In this document: piece by piece, positions 1 through 5,976 of the stretch
Numbering within the stretch: position 1 is the first letter of the stretch
Layout of the letters: every line of letters begins with the position of its first letter
Source of the DNA: Bacillota bacterium
GTDB taxonomy: Bacteria > Bacillota > Clostridia > Christensenellales > Aristaeellaceae
Length of the DNA stretch: 10,041 nt
Reading direction: 5' to 3'
NCBI GenBank assembly: GCA_023409955.1
Contig: JAEYQQ010000108.1
Span: forward strand, 1-10,041
Program-made: the position numbers and the translations under genes
Notes under the pieces: generated by a model
What the model was told of the DNA's origin: nothing
Seen by the model: the letters and a program-made list of their open reading frames with translations, nothing else
Database searches by the model: none

Positions 1-182
1 CGGTATTCTCATGAATCCCGTACTCGTTGGCTACGCTCAGCGTCGTTCGTCCGCCTTCTGTTACCAGTTTCACTGCTGCGATCTTCTCTTCCCGGGTGAA
101 CTTGCTTTGCCTTCCCATTGCGGACAACTCCTTTGTGTGTTTATTCTACCACACTTTCCTTCTGTCCGCTTTTCTGGGGCCA
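1..182 (-). mobile_element. End of an IS3-family insertion sequence (partial)
   Basis: The left edge of the window is one end of an insertion sequence lying on the minus strand. Two things show this: the N-terminus of an IS3-type OrfA transposase (minus strand, 118 to 2), and, about 60 bases upstream of it, a plausible terminal inverted repeat. Read on the minus strand from base 182 this starts TGGCCCCAGAAAAGCGGACA; IS3-family ends typically begin with TG and often contain an AAAANNGGACA-like stretch. The exact outer boundary (182, or a few bases further right) cannot be proved, because the other end and the target-site duplication lie outside the window. Confidence 0.7.
2..118 (-). CDS. IS3-family transposase OrfA, N-terminal part (cut by window edge)
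   Basis: Only the first 39 codons are inside the window. The translation begins MGRQSKFTREEKIAAVKLV and continues with a second helix region ending ANEYGIHENT. This is the helix-turn-helix of the HTH_Tnp_1 type found at the start of IS3-family OrfA proteins: F-[ST]-x-E-x-K followed by VxL...G and then VAxxxGIxxxT. OrfA supplies the DNA-binding part of the transposase, normally made as an OrfAB fusion by programmed frameshifting. The start is supported by an AAAGGAG ribosome site (minus strand, about 134-128) some ten bases upstream. Whether the element is intact cannot be judged from this fragment. Confidence 0.8.
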   Translation of the reverse strand, partial: MGRQSKFTREEKIAAVKLVTEGGRTTLSVANEYGIHENT

Positions 183-187
183 GGTTA

Positions 188-215
188 ATGCCCACATCGC
201 CCCGCTATACCATCC
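188..215 (+). repeat. 28-bp direct repeat, copy 1 (hairpin left arm missing)
   Basis: This 28-bp sequence recurs exactly at 327-354, 139 bases downstream. In this copy the GGGGCG that should pair with the CGCCCC is replaced by GGTTA next to the presumed IS end at 182, so the hairpin seen in copy 2 cannot form here. That suggests, without proving it, that the IS inserted into or rearranged this copy. Confidence 0.8.
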
Positions 216-317
216 TCTTCGCCCCGTCATCTAACGGATACATCACAAGGATGCATTTTATCGTGTCACCACAATCATGCCCATCCTCATACAACTCAAC
301 CAACACCATCCCCACCG

Positions 318-354
318 TAGGGGGCGATGCCCACATCGCCCCGCTATACCATCC
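318..354 (+). repeat. Direct repeat copy 2 with an intact GC-rich hairpin
   Basis: Bases 327-354 repeat 188-215 exactly. GGGGCGATG (321-329) and CATCGCCCC (334-342) form a perfect 9-bp inverted repeat around a 4-base loop, CCCA. It extends by TAG (318-320) pairing with CTA (344-346) across one bulged G (343). No T-run follows on either strand, so it is not an obvious intrinsic terminator. It resembles the dispersed intergenic hairpin repeats (GTAGGGGCGA...TCGCCCC type) that I recall from many Clostridia genomes. That family link is from memory, not from a search. Confidence 0.75.
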
Positions 355-426
355 AAACATCAAAAGTACATATATCGTCTTGCCAACATACCCACCCCTC
401 TTTGCCACAAGGCCATCACTTTTGCA

Positions 427-456
427 TTGCATCTCTCACTATATATACTGTATAAT
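427..456 (+). promoter_or_regulatory. Vegetative promoter for the MFS-GDPD unit
   Basis: A perfect -10 hexamer TATAAT (451-456) lies 18 bases after a weak -35, TTGCAT (427-432). It is the only convincing promoter in the 302-base gene-free stretch 183-484, apart from which that stretch holds just the two repeats. Transcription would start near 463 and give a leader of about 22 bases before the ATG at 485. Confidence 0.6.
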
Positions 457-484
457 TTTTACCATCAATGCTGGGAGGTTGCTT

Positions 485-1789
485 ATGAAACTAAATGTCA
501 AGCAAACGCTGCTGGTAGGTCTGGCGTTTATGTCCATTTCTGCGTTTTGGCAGTTGTATGATACAATCATTCCATTGATCCTTCTAAATGACTTTGCGCT
601 AAATGATGCTGTGGCAGGCATTGTTATGGCAATGGATAATTTTCTGGCACTTTTTCTGTTGCCTTTTTTTGGTTTGCTTTCAGATCGCAGCAGGATGAAA
701 ATGGGCCGCCGAATGCCTTTTATCCTCTTTGGTACGATAGCAGCTGCCGTAATTATGATTCAACTGCCAGGCTATGCGTTATCAGGAAACAGCAGACTGT
801 TTTACATAGGTCTAGGTGCTTTGCTTGTTGCTATGGGAACATACCGCTCTCCCGCTGTTGCGCTCATGCCTGATGTAACCCCCAATCCCCTTCGCTCCAA
901 AGGCAATGCTTTGATCAATTTAGCCGGGGCTGTGGGCGGTGTGTTCACCCTGTTGGCCATTCGTTTTCTGGTTAAAAACACTGAGGGAGAAATCATAAGG
1001 GTAAATTATGGACCGGTATTTCTTGCAGTAGCTGCTTTCATGGTGGTTGCTGTTGTGGTGCTTGTTCTTACTATTCACGAGCGTAATTTGGTAAAGCAGA
1101 TGGAAGCCATCAATTATGGCATAGACCCCAAGGAAGATCAGGCAGCGTCGGCAACGGCTTCCGATTCGCAACGGCTTCCTGCACCGGTGATGAAAAGCCT
1201 GATACTTATCCTCTCGTCAGTATTTTTGTGGTTCATGGGCTATAATGCTGTAACCACTGCCTTCTCCAAATATGCTCAGGAGGTATGGCAAAAAGAAGCA
1301 GGTGATGTATCCATGTGTCTGATGGTGGCAACCATCGGTGCCATTGCTTCTTATCTTCCTGTAGGCATCCTTTCTTCCCGGTTGGGCCGCAAGCGCATGA
1401 TTCAGTATGGCATTGCTTTACTGGCCGCCTGCTTCTTATCTGGTGCTCTCTTTACTGCCTTTACACCTGCTTTGTATGTGATGTTCGCACTGGTTGGCTG
1501 TGCATGGGCATGCATCAATGTAAACAGTTATCCCATGGTGGTGGAAATAAGCCGAGGATCGAATGTTGGCAAATACACAGGTTATTATTACACATTCTCC
1601 ATGGCCGCTCAAATAATAACTCCCATCCTTTCTGGTGCTTTGCTGGAATATGTGGGGTATTGGACACTGTTTCCATATGCAGCTGTTATGGTTGCTTTGT
1701 CCTTTATCACCATCAGTCTTTCCAAGCATGGTGATAACAAGCCGGAAAAACCCAAAAGCAAGCTGGAAGCCTTTGCAGGGGAGGATTAA
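485..1789 (+). CDS. MFS transporter, SLC45/sucrose-transporter-like (12 TM)
   Basis: This 434-residue integral membrane protein is very hydrophobic, with about twelve likely membrane segments (roughly 8-34, 42-62, 76-95, 105-122, 143-162, 176-196, 236-257, 275-292, 300-322, 328-347, 366-388, 392-412). The loop between segments 2 and 3 has the major-facilitator motif A variant GLLSDRSRMKMGRRMPFI (63-80), with a second copy, SSRLGRKR (297-304), in the C-terminal half. RSPAVALMPDVTP (121-133) and RSKGNA (137-142) are typical of the SLC45/plant-type sucrose transporter branch, whose members carry sugars or glycosides with cations. The substrate here is not determinable. The reading frame is open far upstream, but ATG 485 is the start because GGGAGG (473-478) precedes it and it directly begins the first membrane helix. 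Its stop lies three bases before the next gene, so the two are probably cotranscribed. Confidence 0.85.
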   Translation: MKLNVKQTLLVGLAFMSISAFWQLYDTIIPLILLNDFALNDAVAGIVMAMDNFLALFLLPFFGLLSDRSRMKMGRRMPFILFGTIAAAVIMIQLPGYALSGNSRLFYIGLGALLVAMGTYRSPAVALMPDVTPNPLRSKGNALINLAGAVGGVFTLLAIRFLVKNTEGEIIRVNYGPVFLAVAAFMVVAVVVLVLTIHERNLVKQMEAINYGIDPKEDQAASATASDSQRLPAPVMKSLILILSSVFLWFMGYNAVTTAFSKYAQEVWQKEAGDVSMCLMVATIGAIASYLPVGILSSRLGRKRMIQYGIALLAACFLSGALFTAFTPALYVMFALVGCAWACINVNSYPMVVEISRGSNVGKYTGYYYTFSMAAQIITPILSGALLEYVGYWTLFPYAAVMVALSFITISLSKHGDNKPEKPKSKLEAFAGED

Positions 1790-1792
1790 TCC

Positions 1793-2599
1793 ATGATTAT
1801 CGCCCTTACCATCATTGCATTTGCTGTATTGTATCTATTCCTGATTGCTCCTGGCCGCCGTGGTAAGGACATATCCTCCTTGCTTGGGCACCATTATGCT
1901 CACCGGGGTTTGTTTGATAATCAACATGGCATACCAGAAAATTCCCTTGCAGCTTTTCAAAAGGCAGTGGAAGCGGGATATGGCATTGAACTGGATGTGC
2001 AGCTTACTGCCGATGGGGAAGTCGCAGTGTTTCATGATAAGGATTTAAAGCGCATTTGTGGTAAGGACATATGCTTAGGCAGCTTGTCCTCCAAAGAGTT
2101 AAGTGAACACACCCTGCTGGATTCAAAAGAATCCATTCCACTTTTTTCCCAGGTGCTTGATTTGGTTGGCGGCCGCGTTCCATTGATTGTTGAAATCAAG
2201 CATTATGGTAGCGTTGAAAAGCTGGCATGCAAAGTAAATGATATGCTGTCCCAGTATAGCGGTCCTTATTGTGTGGAATCCTTTCATCCGCTGGCATTAC
2301 GCTGGTTCAAAAAAAACGCACCGGCCATCATCCGTGGACAGCTGGCTTCCGGAGTGATTGGCAGGGATGCGTCGCTATATCAGCTGCTGCCGCTAAAGTA
2401 TCTGCTGGTGAACGCACTGTCCAGGCCTGATTTCATCGCATACGACATCCGCAATCTCAAAAACATCAGCATCGTGGTGCTGAAGCGCTTGTTTAAACCC
2501 CTCTTTGTGGCATGGACGGTGCGTTCCGCTCAGCAGCAGGAAGAGGCAGCAAAGTTGTTTGAACTTCAAATCTTTGAGGGGTTCACCCCTGGTCATTGA
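1793..2599 (+). CDS. Membrane-anchored glycerophosphodiester phosphodiesterase
   Basis: This 268-residue protein has an N-terminal membrane anchor (about 2-20) followed by a GDPD TIM-barrel. Family hallmarks are visible: YAHRGL with His37/Arg38, PEN (48-50), the metal ligands Glu66 and Asp68 in IELDVQ, His81 in VFHD, VEIK with Glu134, and the late AWTVRS motif. The catalytic histidines and metal-binding acids are all present, so it should be active. The family hydrolyses glycerophosphodiesters such as deacylated phospholipids to glycerol-3-phosphate and an alcohol. Which side of the membrane the barrel faces is not certain. AGGGGAGG (1777-1784) supports the start, only three bases after the transporter stop. 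Coupling with the transporter suggests linked uptake and breakdown, which is inference. The stop codon overlaps the greA promoter. Confidence 0.9.
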   Translation: MIIALTIIAFAVLYLFLIAPGRRGKDISSLLGHHYAHRGLFDNQHGIPENSLAAFQKAVEAGYGIELDVQLTADGEVAVFHDKDLKRICGKDICLGSLSSKELSEHTLLDSKESIPLFSQVLDLVGGRVPLIVEIKHYGSVEKLACKVNDMLSQYSGPYCVESFHPLALRWFKKNAPAIIRGQLASGVIGRDASLYQLLPLKYLLVNALSRPDFIAYDIRNLKNISIVVLKRLFKPLFVAWTVRSAQQQEEAAKLFELQIFEGFTPGH

Positions 2600-2624
2600 C
2601 AATTACAGGCAGATAAAGTATAAT
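2596..2624 (+). promoter_or_regulatory. Consensus sigma-A promoter of the greA-lysS operon
   Basis: TTGACA (2596-2601) and TATAAT (2619-2624) are separated by exactly 17 bases, a perfect housekeeping promoter. The -35 overlaps the TGA stop codon of the phosphodiesterase gene. Transcription should start near 2631, giving an untranslated leader of about 140 bases (to 2770). I see no T-box (no AGGGTGG...ACCGCG-like element), lysine riboswitch or terminator in that leader, only short inverted repeats of about 5 bp such as CCGCC/GGCGG. Confidence 0.88.
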
Positions 2625-2770
2625 GCATTCGGCATATCAGTTGCTGCAGGCAAACTGTATATGAAAGCAGAAAGAATGCACCGCCACGCGAAAGCAACGG
2701 GATGGGTGCTTCTTCATTTTCTTCCACCGTTTAATGCTCCATTACGGCGGATCAGGAAAGGGGTAAAAGT

Positions 2771-3262
2771 ATGTCTGAACAAAAAAAACATAGGGAAAAT
2801 GAATTTACCCGTAAAGGTTATGAGGAATTAGAAAAAAAATTAGATTATTTGATCTCTGTTCGGCGCAACCAGATTGCTGAACAGATTGCTGTTGCCCGTG
2901 GCTTTGGTGATTTAAGTGAAAATGCCGAATACGATGAGGCGAAAAAAGAGCAGGCAGCGCTGGAAGCTCAGATCAGTGAGCTGGAAAATATCAAGCGCAC
3001 CGCCATTATCATTGAAGATGACGAGATATCTACTGACCGGGTGGGCATTGGCACCATCGTCAAGGTAAAGGATATGGACAATGGTGATGAGGATGAGTAT
3101 GCCATCGTAGGCGCTCGTGAAAGCGATCCTTATACCAATCGTATCTCCAGTGAAAGTCCTGTAGGTCAGGCACTGCTTGAGGCCAAAAAGGGTGAAACAG
3201 TCACAGCCATGACACCTATGGGTGCTATGCGTTTTCAAGTAATGGATATTCGCCGCCAGTAA
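2771..3262 (+). CDS. greA: Transcription elongation factor GreA
   Basis: GreA (163 residues; the family is usually about 158) enters the secondary channel of RNA polymerase and stimulates cleavage of backtracked transcripts. The N-terminal coiled coil covers about residues 12-82. Its tip carries the diagnostic FGDLSENAEYDEAKKEQ segment, with acidic residues Asp47 and Glu50 corresponding to the catalytic tip pair of E. coli GreA (Asp41/Glu44). The C-terminal FKBP-like domain (about 88-160) includes IGTIVKV and the conserved SPVGQALLEAKKGETV region. ATG 2771 is preceded by AGGAAAGGGG (2754-2763). A few extra charged residues precede the first helix. It is the first gene after a consensus promoter and lies 30 bases before lysS, a common pairing in Firmicutes. 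Nothing is missing. Confidence 0.97.
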   Translation: MSEQKKHRENEFTRKGYEELEKKLDYLISVRRNQIAEQIAVARGFGDLSENAEYDEAKKEQAALEAQISELENIKRTAIIIEDDEISTDRVGIGTIVKVKDMDNGDEDEYAIVGARESDPYTNRISSESPVGQALLEAKKGETVTAMTPMGAMRFQVMDIRRQ

Positions 3263-3292
3263 TTTCAGCACCCCAGAGGAGGGCATTCCCCC

Positions 3293-4798
3293 ATGACGGA
3301 TGATAGGATAACGGCCCAGGACAGCGGCCTTGACTTAAGCGAACAGGAACAGATCCGCCGGGAAAAGCTGCAGGCTATGCAGGCATCCGGCAAGAATCCT
3401 TATGATATAACCCGTTTTGACTTTACCCACACCAGCAAGGAGATCTTTGAAAATTTTGAAGCGTGGGAAAAAATGGAGTCTCCGCAAGCCGTGTCCATCG
3501 CAGGCCGTATGCTCAGCCGGCGTATTATGGGCAAGGCTTCTTTTGCACATTTGCTGGATACCTGGGGCGAGATCCAGATTTACGTCAAGCGTGACGATCT
3601 TGGTGAAGAGGCTTATGCTGAATTTAAGAATTATGACATTGGTGATATTCTGGGCGTAAAGGGCATTGCTTTCCGCACCCAAAAGGGAGAAATCTCTGTT
3701 CATGCTCAGGAAATTGTTCTTTTGAACAAAAGCCTGAAGGTTCTGCCGGAAAAGTTTCATGGACTCAAGGATACGGATCTTCGGTATCGCCAACGTTATG
3801 TAGACATGATTGTCAACAGTGAGGTGCGGGATGTTTTCCGTACCCGCTCCAAGATTTTGAGTGCTATCCGCGAGTTCCTGGACGGCCGCGGCTTCCTGGA
3901 AGTGGATACCCCGGTTCTTCATACCCTGGAAATGGGCGCGGCTTCCCGTACCTTCAAGACCCACCACAACACGCTGGATATTGATATGTTCCTGCGTATC
4001 GAGACGGAGCTTTATTTAAAGCGCCTGGTGGTAGGCGGCTTTGACAGGGTATATGAAGTGGGCCGTATTTTCCGCAACGAAGGAATGGATACCACCCACA
4101 ACCCAGAGTTCACCTCTGTGGAAATGTACCAGGCTTACGCTGATTATCATGAAATCATGGTTCTGGTGGAAGAACTGTACGAGTTTGTTGCACTTAAGGC
4201 TTGCGGCACCACCCAGGTGCCTTATCAGGGCAATATCATTGATTTAAAAGCCCCCTGGCCTAGGATCACCATGGCCGAGGCGGTGAAGATCCACAGCGGC
4301 GAGGATTATTACACCTGGGCGGATGATACTGCGGCCAGGGACGTTTGCAAAAACCGAAACGTGTTTGTGGAAAAAACAGCCACGAAGGGTGACTGTCTTG
4401 CTGCACTGTTTGACGAGTTTGTGGAGGATAAGCTGATACAGCCCACCTTCATCATTGACTATCCTGTGTCCATCTCTCCTTTGGCTAAGCGCAAGAAGGA
4501 CGAGCCGGACATGACAGAGCGGTTTGAGTTCTTCATTACCTGCCGCGAAATGGGCAATGCCTTTTCAGAGCTAAACGATCCCATTGATCAGCGCCGACGG
4601 TTTGAGGAGCAGGTGGCACTGCGTCGGACACAGGGGATCATGGCCCAAGTGGATGAGGATTTTGTCAATGCGCTGGAATATGGTCTGCCGCCTACCGGCG
4701 GCCTGGGTATCGGCTTGGACCGGTTGGTGATGCTGCTAACCGACAGCCCCTCTATTCGTGACGTTTTATTGTTCCCCACCATGAAGCCCAGGGATTGA
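3293..4798 (+). CDS. lysS: Lysyl-tRNA synthetase (class II)
   Basis: LysS (501 residues) activates lysine with ATP and charges tRNA-Lys in the cytoplasm. An N-terminal helix is followed by an OB-fold anticodon-binding domain (about 65-145, with VSIAGRMLSRR and the GDILGVKG strand) and the class II catalytic core. Motif 1 lies near 193-206, motif 2 is RIFRNEGMDTTHNPEF (258-273), and motif 3 is GLGIGLDRL (470-478). The lysine-pocket segment FSELNDP is at 424-430. The ATG at 3293 has a GAGGAGGG site (3276-3283). One segment departs from the usual pattern: where most LysRS have PGGAxARPF, this has EMGAASRTF (213-221). The overall length and every other signature are normal, so I expect a working enzyme. 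It is cotranscribed with greA and the gene at 4827. Confidence 0.97.
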   Translation: MTDDRITAQDSGLDLSEQEQIRREKLQAMQASGKNPYDITRFDFTHTSKEIFENFEAWEKMESPQAVSIAGRMLSRRIMGKASFAHLLDTWGEIQIYVKRDDLGEEAYAEFKNYDIGDILGVKGIAFRTQKGEISVHAQEIVLLNKSLKVLPEKFHGLKDTDLRYRQRYVDMIVNSEVRDVFRTRSKILSAIREFLDGRGFLEVDTPVLHTLEMGAASRTFKTHHNTLDIDMFLRIETELYLKRLVVGGFDRVYEVGRIFRNEGMDTTHNPEFTSVEMYQAYADYHEIMVLVEELYEFVALKACGTTQVPYQGNIIDLKAPWPRITMAEAVKIHSGEDYYTWADDTAARDVCKNRNVFVEKTATKGDCLAALFDEFVEDKLIQPTFIIDYPVSISPLAKRKKDEPDMTERFEFFITCREMGNAFSELNDPIDQRRRFEEQVALRRTQGIMAQVDEDFVNALEYGLPPTGGLGIGLDRLVMLLTDSPSIRDVLLFPTMKPRD

Positions 4799-4826
4799 TC
4801 TGCCCGTATCCCAGAAAGGATCAGCC

Positions 4827-5504
4827 ATGGCTATCAAAACGCCTCTTAGCCCTGCGAAAATCAAAAATCACTTTATCTATGGCTATTGGAAGTACCTTCT
4901 GTTGATCATTCTGGCGGTTTTCGGTTGGAATCTGATTTATCAGACCACTGAATACCGTCCGCCGCAAGAGAAGCGCATCGACCTTTATGTGGCCAGCAAT
5001 ACCGTAAACATCGAGGCTTTACAAGCCTGGATGGAGGAATCACGGCTTCAGGCATTTCCAGATATGGAACTCATTGATGCGTATACCGTGATGGCGGACA
5101 GCGAAGATCCCTATGCCCAGATGCAGCTTTCTACCTTCATCATGGCTGGGGAAGGTGATATCTACCTGCTGGATAAGGAACGCTTCAGAAACTTCGCCGC
5201 TCAGGGTGCCATGGTCCCATTGGAAAGCTATCTGGAAACCGGTGAGATTGACCCAAGCGGAATTGATCTGTCCAATGGCTATGTAACCATTACCGAAACC
5301 GGTGAGCGTCTTTTGCTGGGCATCCCTGCAGACAATCTGTACGGCCTTTTGACACGTTTCAACATTGATTGCCGCAATATGGTCCTTGGCATCATGGTGC
5401 GCAACGAAAATGAAGCGAATGTTGTAAAGTTTGTAGATTACCTTATCTATCATATGCAGGAACCGGCACCGGATTGGCTTACATCAAAAACCACGCAGCC
5501 CTGA
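4827..5504 (+). CDS. Membrane-anchored protein of unknown function, solute-binding-protein-like
   Basis: I do not recognise this 225-residue protein by name. It has a short basic N-terminus, one membrane segment (about 21-38, YLLLIILAVFGWNLIY), and an extracytoplasmic domain starting RIDLYVASNTVNIEAL. The middle part, GEGDIYLLDKERFRNFAAQG followed by MVPLESYLE (129-137), resembles the hinge region of extracellular solute-binding proteins, in which a residue list 'dvyll...f..l...G.l.pLd.y' is typical. At 225 residues it is far shorter than a full two-lobed binding protein (about 400). There is no lipobox cysteine, so it is held by the transmembrane helix, and no transporter gene is adjacent. 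AGAAAGGAT (4814-4822) precedes the ATG, 28 bases after lysS, so it probably shares the greA promoter. The function is unknown. Confidence 0.75.
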   Translation: MAIKTPLSPAKIKNHFIYGYWKYLLLIILAVFGWNLIYQTTEYRPPQEKRIDLYVASNTVNIEALQAWMEESRLQAFPDMELIDAYTVMADSEDPYAQMQLSTFIMAGEGDIYLLDKERFRNFAAQGAMVPLESYLETGEIDPSGIDLSNGYVTITETGERLLLGIPADNLYGLLTRFNIDCRNMVLGIMVRNENEANVVKFVDYLIYHMQEPAPDWLTSKTTQP

Positions 5505-5544
5505 AAATTCGGCACATTTTGTTTTGCACCTTTTCCCTTTGCCC

Positions 5545-5575
5545 GCATAGATATGAAAAAAGAAAGGGCACACAG
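5545..5575 (+). promoter_or_regulatory. Possible sigma-F-type (forespore) promoter for gin
   Basis: GCATA (5545-5549) matches the -35 pattern GYWTA known for sigma-F. After a 16-base gap, GGGCACACA (5566-5574) fits GGNNANA of the -10 consensus, though the following expected T is an A. Gin genes in Bacillus are transcribed by sigma-F, which makes the match relevant. An overlapping housekeeping alternative, TTGCAC (5524-5529) with ATAGAT (5547-5552), is weaker. Transcription from the sigma-F site would begin near 5581. Confidence 0.4.
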
Positions 5576-5580
5576 TATAT

Positions 5581-5615
5581 TTTTCCAGCTTTCGGGTGAT
5601 ACTTGAACTGGAAAA
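5581..5615 (+). other. Leader hairpin before gin
   Basis: TTTTCCAG (5581-5588) and CTGGAAAA (5608-5615) form a perfect 8-bp inverted repeat around 19 bases, ending just before the gin ribosome site (5622-5630). If transcription starts near 5581, the hairpin would sit at the very 5' end of the message, where it could affect stability or translation. There is no T-run after it, so it is not a terminator. Confidence 0.45.
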
Positions 5616-5636
5616 TCAGTGGAAGGGGGAAAAACA

Positions 5637-5849
5637 ATGCCGGGTCAAAAATGTATCCTTTGTGGAAAGGAATATCCAGCCGGCCTTCATGTGCTGGGAT
5701 GCCTGATATGCTTTCCATGTGAGAAAAAACTGCTGATGCCGGGTGGTGCCCAGCGGTTGAACACTGTGCGAAGGCGCAGGCTGGGACAATGGATACGCGC
5801 CGCACAGCCGCAAAGCCCAACGCTACATACACTGCGACGCTTGTCCTGA
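5637..5849 (+). CDS. gin: Gin (CsfB)-type anti-sigma-G zinc protein
   Basis: This 70-residue protein has two cysteine pairs, Cys6-x2-Cys9 and Cys25-x2-Cys28, separated by 15 residues, with GLHVLG between them and a Glu directly after the last cysteine. That layout, C-x2-C-x15-C-x2-CE with G-[IL]-H in the middle, matches Gin (CsfB) of Bacillus, a small zinc-binding protein that inhibits sigma-G during sporulation. An extra Cys22 is present. The C-terminal part is basic (VRRRRLGQWIRAA) and less conserved. ATG 5637 is chosen over a GTG at 5619 because GGAAGGGGG (5621-5629) then has proper spacing; the GTG would put that site inside the coding sequence. The gene has its own candidate promoter and a terminator, so it is expressed alone. 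The neighbouring decarboxylase-tmk order, as near csfB in B. subtilis, supports the call. Confidence 0.78.
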   Translation: MPGQKCILCGKEYPAGLHVLGCLICFPCEKKLLMPGGAQRLNTVRRRRLGQWIRAAQPQSPTLHTLRRLS

Positions 5850-5870
5850 GCATTGTCAGAGATAAATGAA

Positions 5871-5897
5871 CGCATCCTTGCCAGGGTGCGTTTTTTT
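5871..5897 (+). terminator. Intrinsic terminator after gin
   Basis: CGCATCCT (5871-5878), loop TGCC (5879-5882) and AGGGTGCG (5883-5890) form an 8-bp stem with one T-G wobble, followed at once by seven T residues (5891-5897). It lies 21 bases after the gin stop codon and separates gin from the decarboxylase operon. Confidence 0.9.
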
Positions 5898-5929
5898 ATT
5901 CGGCCTGGGAGGCATGGAGGGATATTTGC

Positions 5930-5958
5930 TTGCAAATGATAGGTATCCTATGTACAAT
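5930..5958 (+). promoter_or_regulatory. Promoter of the decarboxylase-tmk-mnmA operon
   Basis: TTGCAA (5930-5935) and TACAAT (5953-5958) are 17 bases apart. The start point near 5965 would give a leader of only about 12 bases, just enough to hold the GAGAAGGTG ribosome site (5963-5971). Its position after the gin terminator fits a new transcription unit. Confidence 0.6.
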
Positions 5959-5976
5959 AGCTGAGAAGGTGAAAAT

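Noticed and set aside
11..484. In-frame open extension upstream of the MFS transporter, making a 592-residue protein
   Set aside because: The extension runs through the IS end and the repeats, has no ribosome site, is low in membrane or domain character, and lies upstream of a good promoter (427-456). GGGAGG before ATG 485 marks the true start.
183..484. CRISPR array from the repeated 28-bp sequence
   Set aside because: Only two copies, 111 bases between them, one being part of a hairpin that extends beyond the repeat, and no cas genes; this is a dispersed intergenic repeat.
2625..2770. T-box, lysine riboswitch or attenuator in the greA-lysS leader
   Set aside because: No T-box consensus, no terminator with a T-run and only inverted repeats of about 5 bp; GCATTC/GAATGC (2625-2630/2674-2679) lies partly upstream of the likely transcript start.
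3335..3967. 210-residue open frame on the minus strand inside lysS
   Set aside because: It is antisense to a well-supported conserved gene, has no recognisable motif and no ribosome site, and is explained by codon bias of lysS.
5535..5568. CCCTTT/AAAGGG inverted repeat as a terminator after the membrane-protein gene
   Set aside because: Only six base pairs with a 22-base loop and no T-run afterwards; it overlaps the candidate gin promoter instead.
5479..5853. 124-residue minus-strand open frame covering gin
   Set aside because: The plus-strand Gin protein has a family motif, ribosome site, promoter candidate and terminator. The minus frame has none of these.
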